DNA of 64,000 nucleotides from Acanthopleura granulata (Eukaryota > Mollusca > Polyplacophora > Chitonida > Chitonidae). The DNA lies in contig JABBOT010000082.1 of assembly GCA_016165875.1 (NCBI GenBank), forward strand, positions 5,011,168-5,075,167, in the 5' to 3' direction. The notes beneath the pieces were generated by a model. The model had not been told where the DNA came from. It worked only from the letters and a program-made list of their open reading frames with translations, and made no database searches. This document shows, one piece after another, positions 34,101-49,100 of the stretch. The position numbers and the translations under genes were made by a program. Numbering within the stretch: position 1 is the first letter of the stretch; each line of letters opens with the position of its first letter.

Positions 34101-37100
34101 GTTCTTATGCACTAGGTCATTCATCATTGCCTGGCTGGCATACTTTCGGGCCCAGATCTGGAGGGAGAAAGATGAAAAAGGGGGCAATGATTCTCAGGAA
34201 CAAGGGCAACACTCACAGCAAACATTGGCTGAGGTAAGAGTAATATGTCACGCTTCACTGGCTGGGTTTTTTTTTTTAAGTTACGCTGAACTCACTTATG
34301 TAAATGTATATCCTATCCTGCTGAAATGCATGTTTTTGGTTTGATCAAGAGGTAATCAAATGCATCGTAGTTTTAAAGGCAACGAGCAATTCTATAAGTC
34401 TTTCTGTTTGGCGACTGGTTGATCGACCTGGCAGTCGGTGAAATTTTGGACACTTTGCTGAAACGCGTGCTGTTGATTTAATAACAGGTCTGATTGAAAG
34501 ATGGCATTAACATTTTTCTTGATGTCACAACTATTCAAAATATGCGTTTGTGTCGTCTCTAGAGAGGGAAACTCTTTGAAACAGATATTTAGTTTCAAAA
34601 GACTTTAATTCACTGGGGAGCATTTACGGCAGCTTATTTCAAAAGAAATGGCGATAATTTATTACTGCAAATGAGGTGAAAAGAAAGGAAATTTAAAATG
34701 TAGTACCTTGACACTCTTTCCAGCTCTAAGAACGAAGCCTATTGGGAAGTTGTAATACACTTCACTCTTGCCATCGATGTTCCGGACAATTCTCCAGCCC
34801 TCGAGATTTTCATCCTGCATTAAATTTGGAATGCTTTATACAGAGAGATATGTAGCTGTAGCAACTACGCTGGAATCGAACATGTTCTTGAATGAAACAG
34901 AGACGATGTTCACGTTGAACATACCCAGAAAGGTCATTTTGACACATTTGTTCGAAAGTCATTGGAGTACTTGTACCTATAACTTAATGCAGTCATCAGC
35001 AAAAGACATATATGGAAGACTTCAATTGATAAAGAAAAATTAAGCTTACAGAAAACATTCATCCAGATACGATTTGAAATCCACGATAAATTTATCAGCA
35101 CGGGAGGTAACAATTCGTTTAAATAGTACATCTGTTCGGGAATCGTTGTTCACTTCGCTTTGCACGTATTCCAAACTGCTTTTCAGAAGCAGTTTATCCA
35201 AAAAAGAATTTCATGTTTTCAAGAGCCATGAACCTGTTAGAAATAATAACCCTTACCAATCTAGCCTCTTATCAATAGACCAAATCTTACCCTTTTGGTC
35301 GCTCCGCTAGAGGTATTTTCCAAAAGGATATACTTCCCTTCTGGGCTGGCCTCAGCAATTGACACGGCCCCCTTGGATGTTCTCTGGTAGGTGGTCTTCG
35401 CCGAAACCTCACCTCTCATCATTTTCATCGACATCTGAGAGTCTTGAAGAACCGTAAAGAGGGAGGGGCAATGTTAGTTCACGGCCCACAGTCATAAAAA
35501 TACTCCAGCCTTAAGAAATTTATCAATTCCAGGGTTTCTAGTCTAATCTAACAATCGACGTTCTGTATACACAGGATTTTCAAAAAATAAAATGATTGCT
35601 TGTCCATACAGAACAGAACAGGCTAAAAGTCCTAGTGACAGGAGTGGACGGCGAACAAGACAGCTAGCATAACTGTACACTATCAGATTCGTCTTGTAGC
35701 GCACCACTGGAATGTCACTAAAGAAACGATTACCTACCGCTGTTCTGTAGGGATATACTCTGATGAAACTTTTGTCAGCAAATGCTCAGATCTCAAAGTA
35801 TTGTGCAAGTTTGGCTTCAGAATATAGCCAACTTTAAGCTGAGCAAACATCTAGTGCTTTATGTTGTAGAAAAGAGTTCGATCATATATAACGTGACAAT
35901 TCTTGTCAATTTTGCAGAATCAAAAACAAAATGAATCTCGTCTCACCTCGACTCCTGAGTCTTTAAAGATAAAGACACTACATCATTTATACGCATGTGT
36001 TTTGGGGATTTTTAGAAGAATCTGAGTTTCCATGTCCACGAAGTTTGAACGCCAATAAAAGGTTTCATTCCTTTCACGGGTCAGATATTAATTTTACAGG
36101 ACACAATACTTTTAATTTACAAGTCTACTTTCAGTATTTTTGCAAGTCACACATCAAGTGAAATTTAATAGACGACGATGGAGACAAGTTATTTTAGTAC
36201 TTTCTTAAGGTACAATTGTACGAGCAATTAATATTAACAAACGAGCAGAATTAGTCGAAATTAGAGTGAACAGCAACATTTTCTGCTTTGTGAAACGACG
36301 TGTTTAGCAACATATCAAGAATGTCGACAGGGCCGTGCGGATCCTTACATGCCTAAAGCACGAAAAACTTAGTCAAAGTCAGTGGATACATAACCAAAAA
36401 TCAACAAAACTGGCTGGTACGCGGTTCAAAGGCAATAATGAATAAACAGACTAAAAGTAAGGTTTCGGTCAGGTTCATTTTCACAGTGGCTTTTCTTGCC
36501 TTTAACCCTCTGATTTCTGACCATCTTCTATTGGTATTCAATAGAAATCTACTTTACTAATAAAATTATGAAGATAAGTTTCATCTGGCGGACAAACGCA
36601 AGTTATATAAAGTGTAGCTGTCTGTATATCTGTTAAAAGTTTTGAAACCAAGCGTCGGTAGCATTGCATCAGATAGGTTGGCTGGTGACTGGCTGGGCCT
36701 GTTGGATTCTATTAACCACAGACACGACAGGCCTGAAGCTTGTGATGTATTCCTGGGCATGGCGTTAACCATCTGTCCGAAAATAAACCAACGTTAACTA
36801 AACGATGCATTCGAAAGTTTTACATGAAAACTGGGCATTTTAGCGGCCATTTTGTCATTTTCAGTTGTGGTTAAGTTTTGCACTCTTCAGGGTATCCAAA
36901 CTTAATTTAAATTTTAGATTGTTTGGGGAAAAAGGTAAGACATCCTATTATTGCTAGTCTTTGAGGCTGTGTACCATCCAGTTTTTTCGGGGACAAACCA
37001 ATCAGGGAAGAAATACCGAAGACAAAGACAACACGGGAAACACCAGGGTTAGTAACAACGCCAAAGACAAGCCAGGGTTAGCTCATGCTATATATAGGTG

Positions 37101-40100
37101 GTTTATTGCTGACAATGTAAGTCCACAACGTGCAACAAGGTTAGTATTAAAATAACATTAATAAATTGACATAAAAAATGCATGCGTGGCACTAGAAAGA
37201 ACATCTGTAAACCTGCTTTGATCTGCTCAAGGTTTTTGCTCGTTCTTTTGGGGTCTTTCGCCAGGGACGGTTTGGCGTCAGTCGGCTGGCTGCCTACTGA
37301 TTTGGCGTCAGCAGCTTGGATTTCATCGACCTCAGCAGGTTTGAGATCTGAAGGTTTTTGATCGTTCTCTTTTGGAGTATTGAGTTTGACCGCCTCCTTT
37401 TTCATACCTGATAAGCAATACAGTTAGTCTAGCCATTGGTTTGCAAGCAGAAATACAATGCGTGAAAAAGCAGAGCATGTCTATAGGCACATAACCAAAC
37501 ATAAAAAAGGCGGAGGTAAAGCATTTTATCCTTACAAAAGAGGGGATATATAGTGCATATTAGGAGTGTCCGGATGACAAAAAGGGAGCGTGGAAACGGG
37601 AGTCGTTTTAAACATTTCCCTGGAAGCAGCAATCACTTTTCTATGAATATTCATAACTATAGTCAGAATTGTTGACAGATTACTCCCTTTAAAACCACCG
37701 ACTGGAGAATCCTGATAGCACTAACTGCTAACCCGGGAAGCGAAAAAATAATGGGAAGAAAAGAATGCTTTAGAACTGCATTGCATTTTGGCAAGGAACA
37801 GTATACGATCGCAATATGTTCTTCAATAAGGACACTTTAGGTGAAATTCTTCTCCATACCCAGAAACAATCTCTTACAAAGGCGCTTAAAGCATTGGCGT
37901 TATTTAGTTAAAGCCCTTAACCTTGTAACTTTTTGCTCTTAACCTAGTAGCAAAGAACTACCTGTTAAGAACTATTACGCGAGAACAATTAGCTGAAAAA
38001 GTTCAGTTGACCTCACCACCAACCATTATCCAATGTGATTAATACACAAATATTCAATTTCATCAACAGCTGACGTAATGAACAATTATGGTTTAATTTA
38101 ACGTTGCTCACATCATTATGTGAGGAAAATGTATTTTAGGGTAAAACACTTCTTGATTGAGAAAAATGCATTTATGGGTGAACTTCGACTAAGGTTATGG
38201 TCAAACCTGACCACGAAATCCGAGGGAAACAAAACAACATTTAAAAATATGGGAACTCGCGAGTGCATACATAGCTACGTGGATTTAAAATCGCGCAGTT
38301 CTCCTCAACTTCTACACATCATAATTTGCTCCATTCTTGCTTTCATTTACTCTCGTTAAATAGCTCATATTTGGAGTGCTGCACTTTTCCGCCAAAGACA
38401 CGAAACGAACAGGACATCTTGTTATAACACAAGGATTTTTCAAATTCTAAATCTTCTGGTGGCACTATTCGGACTTGAATGCAGGTTTGAGACTGACGTA
38501 TAGGATGTTCTAAAATATCGTGTTAACATGGCACAAAACTATTATTACCATATTACATGGTGTGCAGACCATATGACGTCCAAAAAATAAATAAATAACC
38601 CTACACCTGAGTGAAGCATTTTTAAATTGGCTTGGGATTTTAAATATTTTAAATAATCCTAAGCGCTGTACAGTTTAAAATTGACTAGAACATATCACAC
38701 AATGCATAGCAGGAAGCACCGCAAGCAAACTAGATATAAATATATCCGCTGGATTTATCACGTTATACAGTCATGTACTGCTTCCGTAGGGAAGCCATGT
38801 TATTCCTTGGCATCTTGATACGCACCACCGCTCTCGGCACCATATCCCGAGCTACTGATGACCTCGGACAAGCTCTGTCCCCCAGAGCTTCGGGTTGTTA
38901 TCATTGACTCCACAACGTTTTTCAGACCGACTCTGTGTCAACAAAAGTACGAAGGAAATAAATAATAGGGAACAACAACAACGATGGCAACAACACCAAT
39001 GGATACACAAATCATAACTGCTGACAGAACGTGTTCACAATATCAATACAACGAAGCAACGATTTACAAAGGCAATGAAACCGTAAAGGCTATGGAAAAA
39101 TAAATAACGTAAAAAAGAATAAAATTCTGATCTGGAAGGGAATATAAAGGGAAACGTGACATGAATACAGAATCTACAAAATCCAGAATGCAATGTCCTT
39201 TCACGACTGGCAACACGACATCAACAACTGGCGACACAGCGACATCCTGGCGACATGCTGGATTGACACAGGCTGGACTGAGGCGTGCACAGGCAGCATG
39301 CCCACTGTGACATCACCTACCGTCATCTTTTGCCTCCCCTGTTGCCTCAGCCGAGCCATCCCCTCCACCAGAGGTCGCTTCAGCCGAAGCGGATGACGTC
39401 GCCATGCTCATGGAGGCAGAAGAAGAGTTAATGGCAGATTTAGATGCGGTGCTTGAGCTAAATGATCCGCCGCCAGAGCTGCCGCCACCGGTCACACTGA
39501 TAGTGCCGCCGCCGGCACTGACGCTGCCACCACCACCACTGCTTCCGCCCCCGCCACCACTCACTCCGCCCTCCCGCGTTATGGTCACACCAGACGCACT
39601 GTGGTGAACTTCAATCCTAGTAAAAAGGTTCTCGTAAAGCATGCTTTGCGACATAAATGATTAATAGGCGTGCGAGAGTAGGGAGACTAATTTCCTTGAC
39701 GCTTTACTCTCCTGTCACAAGGCCTCCGAGGTGGTTTGTGAGAAGGCATTGCGTGTTAATTTAATGATGAGGCTGGCAGGCCGGACGAACAGCGGGTCTT
39801 CTGGCACCGACTGCTGGCCTCTTCCAGACCTATCGTGAGACATTTTCAAATAAGCAGCCAGGCAAGAGCTTTGAGAAGAACTCCCAATAACGGGGTTTGA
39901 CATGACAAATAAACAAATGTCAATGCTTAGCTCTACGGAATTGCCCCACACCTAGTCACCATAAAACACATGTACCTGAATGTCACGCCAGACATTTTCA
40001 GAATATGTTGGGCCAGAGATTTTAGTATCTGTTTTATATAGTCACAGGTGTAGGTCTGGGCAAGTGCTGCGGTGACTGCTGTCTGACTCATCGGCAGGAA

Positions 40101-43100
40101 CAAATGAGATTATATGAAGTTTGCGGACCACTCTACACCTTACGTGGATTCCTTGCCAAGGGAAGCTCATGGTGGAAAGATCCAATGCGAAAGTTCATAA
40201 AAATAACCATGTTTGACTGGAAGAGAAGGCTTTTTACTTCGAACTTCAATAGACGATTTTCACCCATCATCAGGCGGTATCAATTCGTGGTGCAACCACA
40301 GAGACAAATGTTGAAGGAAACCGAAATTATTCTGAAGCATAACCTTACAGAGTTTCCTTGGGACCATCATTTGTTTAGAGTCACTTGACGTCCTACTGAT
40401 TCTGATAGTGAATTTTGAGCTTGTAAACATCAAACACTCAAAAACTCTTGGCGTCAAATTACAAAGGACCCTGAACACCAAAGACATTCAAAGTGCCTTA
40501 CAATTCTAAGAAGAGCAATTTCAACATAGCTTCCTTGTAAATGTTTCCTAGCATACATCCACGGAAACAGAACTGTCATAACTGCAATTATTCCTCAAAT
40601 CAACATTAGTACTGTGAACGTAAGGGCTAAAACCACAACGTCTGTCGATGCGATGCGTTGTAATTTCAGTTATGACGATATCTCTTTCTGATCCATGTAG
40701 CAGCACGACGCTGTACTCACCTGCTCTCTTCTCCTTCCAGTAGTTTCCTGTAGGCTGCGATCTCCAGTTCCAGGGACAGTTTGGCATCCATCAGGGTCTG
40801 TAACTCTTGCAGGATCTTTTCCAGCTCCATTCTGAGCTGATTTATCTCCTCCTTGAGGGAGGCTTCTCTGCGGGCCGCGTCCTGATCCTTCTCGTCCAGC
40901 TCGTGTTGTAATTCTCGAAGTGATCTCTCCAGCTGAGCGTTCTATGGAAAATTTCGCAAGAGGACAATATGCATTGGTGATAGAGAACAAGAACTGAAAC
41001 CACAACGCACCTGGTCATATCTGAATGACTGAATATTGGACGTAATCCGCTGTTCTCTTAGGCCACAAAACGCTTTTCATCACACAATAAGCGAAACACT
41101 TAACAGCATCAAATATAATGCCAGTGATCTATGCTAGAGTTATACATCAGATAACCATAAGACGAAGGGCCCCATCAAGATCATGAATTCATGAGGGCTA
41201 TTTAGTCACACGGAGCGTCTTCAGATCCCCTAAATTTCTAGACGATGATTTTAAGGCTTCTGGTCTATATCAGGAGTGCCTTTAAACTTTTATTATTAAC
41301 CCATTATTTCTATTTGGTGATTCAGGATTGGTACAGGAATATACGGCCCGCTTTATAGATAGATATACATTATATAAGTTGACGCAGAGGCAGACGAGTC
41401 GAAGCGCTTACCCTGGCTTCCACATCGGCCAGCTTAGCCTTCAGGTCCGTGACTTGAGTACGCCATTTGCGGGTCTCCTCCTTGGAATGTTGAGCCTCCA
41501 TGTTCTGCTTGGTGATACCAGTGCGGATCTCTTGTACCTGGGGCGGGATGAAAACAGAATTGTGTGTTATTGTCTGGAAGTACAGAGGGTTGAGGAGAGT
41601 GTGACGACAAAGTTGTCAAAATAAAGACGGGCAAGAACTGGTGCTGTGAAAGAGAAGGACTCAGGCGAATATTAATTTACTCAGAATCCCGAGCATGATG
41701 AGTGAGCACAAAAATAGGGCGATATCACAAATCAGTTCATACCGATATAAGGTACATGTATATCTCACCTGCTAATAAAATAGTTTATCTAGACATGGGT
41801 TTTGCGTGCAGTGCGACCCCTTTACCCGGTCCATGAGCATTTCTTAAATCCATGTCTTTTGTTGGAGTATTCTATCACACACAATGTCTTTATAAATATA
41901 AATGAAATAGACCTTTGCTCCAAAAAAATGTATTTGCGTGCAAATTGTTGGTATAATACATCTCAGATGACCTTGACCTGACGTTTTGACTTTCAGCGGC
42001 CTTGACCTACCTTGAGGTTGTAGTAGCCCTCTAGGTCGGCACGGATCTGGTCACACTTGGCATCATACTCGTACTGGATTTCGCGGATGGCAGAGGAAAG
42101 CTCGTTCTTCCAGAATTCCCGGTTCTCCTCTGTCGTGTCTCGGTATGCTAAGTTTGCCAGCTCCTTCATCTCCTGTGGACAATGAAACGTGCATTGTATG
42201 GTTTCCTGAAGACCCACACTACTTCACGACTCATCACGGATGGATGGCGTGGGTGCAGACCTAGAGCTGCTTTGTGTCGAGGTTCTTTATACTGAAGCTA
42301 CAGTTTTATCACTATTGTCCCAGGGCTTTGAAAGCCGTTTGGACACAAGCACCCTTTTGACTGAAGTGACTATGTAATTTGCAAGGCCATGCTTGCAACT
42401 CTTTAAAAAGAATCTCTAAATCTGTGGGTCGCACTTAGCTTCTGTAACAATAAATACCGTATAGATTCCATACACATAGATAAGATCGATATTTTGATGT
42501 TCTATTACAAAATCGAATGTCTAAAAGTGTGTTTAGAATTATGACATGAAACAAATTCAATTTAAGCAGCCAGGAATTTCTAACCATTGCAAATAGCCAA
42601 GCCATTTATGTGAAAAGAAGATCTAATATATAAGCTAAGGGCAAATGAATCTTCAAATAAACCAGGTTTTTGTCAATTCAGGGCATGTAGCTAAATGGAA
42701 ATATATTAAGTACTTCTCATTTTCTTATGTCATCATCAGTTAATGTTATTGACATATAAAGCAAGTTGTCGGCAACTTTGTTCTTATCCCATTTATTTCA
42801 ATATGTTTTGTATTTACTTCTATTGTTGAACGATGAATCAAATCATCCTCATCGGGCGCTTGTTATTAATGAGCTAACATGGTTTATATTGGGTAAAGGT
42901 TCACTTAACGTATGATCCAATAGGTTCGTGAAGTCACGCTTTGGGAAATCTGGGTGTAAGCTTTGTAATATATTGACCTATAGTGGGGAAGTGGTAAAAT
43001 AACAAGTGAGCAAAGGTCCAGCTTGAGGAGAAGTCGTCATAACGCAGGAAAATAGTGCCAAACTGGTAAACTTACTTCCTCATGTAAACTCTTCATGAAT

Positions 43101-46100
43101 TCCATCTCCTCGGCCAGGGTCTGCAGCCGGTTCTCACAGTCCAGGTGAGCGAGCGTCTCCGCGGCGAGTTCCTGCAAAAAAAGAGAAACAAAGTAGTAAG
43201 TTAATGCTAAGACGGACGTCAAGGGTGAACAGACAGACAGTATATACTAGGCAATATAAATGTGTGTTGCGTGAAGAGATGGCGGTGTGCAATATCTTAA
43301 ATTACGTGCAAAATGCACTGTGTCAAGTTTGAGAGGTAATACGTCGATCAGTCTACACGAGTACATCCTTGATGAAGCCAGAAATAGTGCTATGATTTAT
43401 TTCTCCCTAAACAAAACCTGGTGTTGGAGTATACAATGATGCTTTTGCTTAATATCACCAAAACAAGAAATTTAATTCAATTCATAAATTGTGTAGGCAG
43501 GGTGTACTGTCTGCGCCCTGAAACGCCTTTCCCACAAATCTTTCTGCGCACGAGATCAGCAGAGAGAGATAAAAGGACAAAGAATAATTTTGTGGGGTTA
43601 GATTATACACTCATATTTTATGGTATTCAATGACGTTATTGATTATTGTTATTCTTATTTCTTATGATGGATATGGGTTAAATGTGTGGCTAATTATCCC
43701 AGACACACCAACTTGAGAATCATTTTTACTGGAAAAGGTGCCTTAACTAATTAATAAAATCGACATTAAGTATTCGCTGTATGACACATGTGCAATAAAT
43801 GTATATTGCTGTCGTGCTTTTGATTAGAAATTCATAGTGTAATTGTTATTATTTCTGACGAAATTAAGAGTAGAAGATAAAATTTGATTCTTTGATGTGT
43901 AATTTATTAGTAATTTATAGGTTTTCCGTCACACGTAGACTGGGTCAGCAGGTATAAACGAGATGTTAACTGACTGTGCAAACAGCAGCTGTGTCTATAC
44001 CGGGTGATAATCGGCTGGTGTCAATGTCTGTATCGATCTAATATCAGTCTGCTCTCGGCTAATGATGCACAGGCTGTTTATCATTCAAGAGCAGATAACT
44101 CTAGCTGTGCAACATTCTATTGATCGTACAATTCGTGGTTGTAAAATTAATGGTATATATCGTCGATGTGATCGTGGTTATTTGTCACCTGTTTTGGCAT
44201 TTTTATGGAAGATTCCTTGCAACACCAAAACGTCTTTTACGTCCTCAGTACTTTTTCCAGCGTGATCGAAAAGGCTAGGTCAGAAATGCCAAATGAACTC
44301 CACTTTATAAGAGGAATATTCGGGATAGTTATAGGAGCAAGTTTCTCCTCTCATTCCAACAATTTTATGGTATATAGTTGTTAATCAGGATTCATATTTT
44401 AAGCGAAGATATCTTATTCTTGCGTATGGAACTCATACTCAAGAAATGGGTTTTGTCTCAGATTTACTTATTTGACTAGCGTCTAACGCGGTTCTCGTCA
44501 TATAAGTTTAAACTAAAAAAAAGCACCACAGTCATAATGAAGCAATACAAAGGAATACAGCAAACATTTTAACAGCAAAGACAGCGCAGCGACGAAAGTG
44601 TAATAGTTGGCAAACGGTTGCAAGGAATCGATGAAAGCAGGCCTCTTGTCAATTTACCTCGGTTACGGTTTTACTCTTACTGTTCATGTAAAGGCACAAG
44701 ACAGTAATAACTTACAAAGCCTCTAACATCATGGTTTAAGCAGAATTAGGGAGTTAAATTATGTAATGATGATAATTGTAATTTTTCGACATCGCTGTAC
44801 TAGAACTAAAAATACCTGCAATGTATATAAATTAAGCAAAATATCATCAATAGATATACATTACTCAAATCATCGACAATGTATTTAAATTACTAACAAT
44901 GTCTTCAACACAGGCACAGTATGCCAAATATGTGCCGTATATATCGGCTACACTTTAGTGGCTCCCCCTGCTTACCATCCTGAGTTTCTCGACCTCGGCG
45001 GTGAGCCTCTGGATGGTGATCTTATCTCTCTCCCTCTCCTTCTCCATGTTCTCCAGAGTGCGCCGTAACATGCTGATCTCGCCATCGTACTCGGACAGCT
45101 GCTGGTTCAGCTTGTTGATCTGGTCACGGTCAATCTGGCGATACTTCTTCGCCTCGTCAAGTCTGGGGAAGAGATCATGAGTGCGAGTTATAATACTGCC
45201 ATGATAGGTTATGGTCAATTTAGGATCATACCAAGTTAGAATACCGTGAAGTTAAGCGGTGGTCAGCTTTGGACATAATCAGGTTAGGGTTTGCTCATGG
45301 TTATGTTTAAATTTGGTTTTGGTTGGACTTGGTCAAAATAGTGTTTGACTAAGGTACGGATTGGTCAGATTAGCTCATAGTCAAGTTAGGTCATGGTCAG
45401 GTTATGTTTTAGTCAAATACAAGCTTGTCCAAAAATTATGGGTATGGTAAATTTTGGTTTGGTCAAGCATTGGAATTGAGTGTTTACGACACCTTGGAAA
45501 ACTGTTCACTGTTCCTAATTCTAGAGGGGTTGCGTTAAAATACATATATTAAATAGATTACAGTGCATGTTTCATCAGTGTATCCGACCTTTACTGATTT
45601 AATTTTGGATTCTCTTTTAAAATTTTGACCCTCAGTCCTGTGAATCGGACTCTGCTTATTATCTGATTTCATTCTTCTGTGCATGTTTGCTTTGGAATAG
45701 GGACGATTTCACTCATACTGAGGCAATGAGGTTGATTGGAGGAAGAAACTGTGCAAAACCCGGTGAACTCTATCTCCCATGTGCTTGATAAACCGTCGAG
45801 AAAACGGGCTTTAGCATACAGCTACCGCGAGCTGGACTTGAATCCTGTGAAGCCAGCGTCTAGGTATGGCCAGCTGCTGTAAACACACATCAGGCCACCA
45901 GGCTACCAGGACTGTCTAGACTTCTCGGCTGGCAAGGCTCCATGGTAATTTATAATCACGTCCCAGAAGACGTTTCTTTTAGTAATAAGCAGACTTATCT
46001 TGATGGCATGGGCACAGCCGTGACGTCCATGTTGTAAAGGTGATGTCTCTTGGCCAATATAATGATGCTGATATAACGAATATACGACTGTAGGTGCTAT

Positions 46101-49100
46101 GTCGGTTTTTGATATTGTGTAACATTGCACCTTGGATCGTGCATCATTTTAGACACCTTTGGCAAACGGAGTGCACCTATAAAATAAGTTCAAAAATGTC
46201 CGCAGTACACTTCAGCGAGGAAGTGGGTGGAACACTTATATAGCCACCATTATTGCAGGAATATTTGGGAATCACCAGTATTGTTTAAGTATATATGAGT
46301 CTTTATTGGGAGCATCATAATGGTCTGTTGCGTCTATTGATATTGCCGACTAAGATTGTCACAATAAAAGTGCTTGCAAACCGAATTTCTCAAGCCAAGG
46401 AATAATCATTTCTTTGATCTCGTGTACGTGTGGGAAACGTATCGTTCACCAAGAGACGGACTCTTTTCAGCACGGGCCTGGGTGACACATAAGACCTACA
46501 CAATACAAGAACAAAGCGATGCTTAAACATCCACCAATATCTGCTGACTTTGCAGAACAGCACTATGCAATATGATTATCCTGTTAGATTATTCTTCAAG
46601 GACGTATATACACGAACCTGCTCTTAGCAGGGCCACCTACATCAAGGACAAGTTAAACTGGTTTGTTGGAGTTGGGAAGTGGTTGATTTTTTTTTGTTCG
46701 AAACTTGCTACGCTACAAACAAGCACACATGTCGGCATACCAAGCCCAAAGGGAGAACGAAAATAACGGCATACATGTAAACAATGCATAATGATAGATG
46801 ATTTATCTTTTGGTGTATTTGTCTAGTTAACTAAATTACTAGTTAACTAAATGAAATCATGTCGGCAATTTTAGGCATTCGCGTACCTGGTTTTGAAGTA
46901 GATATACCAGGTGTGTACACCGTGAGTATAAAAATGGAACAAGACATATTTTGACAACACATTGACTTGATAGGGTAATGTACTTGCAGCATGACACAGA
47001 GACAAAATGACAAACTGAATTAATTCCATGGCAGTGTGATAACTGGTATCTTTCCTCACAAAAGCGGCGAAGAAGGATCAGCTTAATATCTTTAACTGAC
47101 GTTTCACAAAACTGTTACAGATGCAATGTCCGAATGAGATAATTTCGAGCGAAATATGCATGAATGAGAAATGACATTTCCATTTAGAAAGGAGTGCTGC
47201 TGATGTGTTTCTTAATGCCAACGACAATTTGGATATCCGACAGTGAAAGAGCCTTCTGATATTCCAGTACTTATATATACACGGAGGATAACGGTACCGT
47301 TATGATGAAAAATGAGGAACGGTATTTGCGATATGCCAGTGTTGAATATAGTAACACTGATAGTGTTTACAGGGTTTTAATTGTATACTGAGATAAAAAC
47401 ATACATATGTACATGACTACATGCATATATTCGCTCCAACTTCAGACTACATTAGGGCCTCTGTGGCTGAGTTGGTTAGCGCGCCAGCGCAGAGCAATGG
47501 CCCAGAAGCCTCCCACCACTGCGGTCGCTGTGAGTTCAAGTACAGTTCATGATGGCTTTCTTTCCTGCCCAACGTGGGAAGGTCTGCGGGCAATCTGCGG
47601 ATTTTCGTGGGTTTCCTCAGGGCTCAATCCAGTTTCCTCCCACCATAATGCTGGCCGCCGTCGTACAAGTGAATTATTCTTGAGCACGGCGTAAAATATC
47701 AATCAAAATAAATAAATATATCAATCAATTAAACTTTATTACACCTATGCATTCAAGCGTGGGCATGAATTGGTATTAGTTTCTGATTGACTGCTCTCGA
47801 TGAAAAATGGGAACTGCATGATTTTTTTACATGTTATTTCGAATGTGTATGGCCGTTAAAGACATCCGTAGCTATTACCTGGCCCGTGTTTACTAGTAGC
47901 AGTTGAGACTGTGGTATTGGAAATGCGCGTACACTACGTTAAGAACCTCGTGCGCATATAAGACAGAGACTAAGTAAGCCTGTGTCATCGGTAAATAATA
48001 ATTTGATACATATATTGGCATTAATATGAGAGTGTTAGCGGAGACAATAATTGTGGAAACAACGAGTATGTATAACATTCTGCTCAATATTACCAGGAGG
48101 AATTTGTGCGGGGTTTGTCAAGTGTCTTACACGGGAAATCTGAGCTCAATGACAAAAAGACTTGTGAGAAACCTGCCGCAGAAAGTTGCAAATGTGTAAA
48201 TTATATGTGCGTTGGCTAGGCCCAGAAGAATGTCACCCTGTCCGCATCGCTGTACTATTATATACAACATTTACAGGCATAGTAGGGTTCAATCTATAGC
48301 TTCTGGACTCGTTACAGTTTAACAAAAGCTTTTACAAACCACGGCAGTTGACATAACCCAGATATAGAAATATGCAGTTGTGACAACACATGTCATTGTT
48401 ACCATGGTAACGAATTCGAAGGTATGCTAGGTTGGGATGGTTAACTTCCAACTGAGACGGGTGCAGGTTGTGAAGCTTGAGATTAATCCATTAGCTGGGA
48501 GGGCTGTGCCCCTGTGGGAACCACGTAAATTCTCAGGCCATATCACACTCTTCACACGGCACACTCTGGTTCATGTGGCTCACGGGCAGCAGAAAGTCGT
48601 AGCAATTCCTTTCTCGAATGTCACCTGTTTGCTGCAATTACTGGGGATGCCTTGAACGATATAGCGACAGAGTGGCCTACTTTAAGCAGGTCCCGAGGCA
48701 TACGTACAGGTGTCAGTATATCTTACAGCCAATTTATGTCAGATCATACACTACCCCTTGTAAACAGGCTGTGAATTAATCACATATTCATTAGTGGTCA
48801 TATGTGAAGGCCTGTACGTTTATACTGTGTATAAACGGCTCAATATGCAATACCACGACAAAAATGGCCAAGGCCACATAGATATATCTAAAAACCATAG
48901 ATCACGATGGATAAAGAAAATCTCTCAACTATGCTGTATGCATTTGTTTATCTCTTTTAAGGAAATGTTCCTCAATCACAAATATCACTGAAGGTTGCGT
49001 ATATAGAGTGCACGTTAAAGAGCTTGTCATTGCATGACAGTGAAATGGTTAACCCGGCGCTACAAGTAATTCAAAGCCGAGGCGTGAACTGAATGGAATA

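Noticed and set aside
39404..39607. Plus-strand proline-rich frame ([11 protein letters not shown])
   Set aside because: It is the reverse strand of the Gly/Ser-rich IF exon, which has matching splice sites and phase.
47456..47540. A tRNA gene
   Set aside because: The tRNA-like head lacks a consistent cloverleaf and is the 5' end of a SINE that recurs through the window.
48437..48655. 72-residue plus-strand frame in intron 1 of IF gene 2
   Set aside because: Not recognised, no splice context, no second copy; length is within chance for this much DNA.
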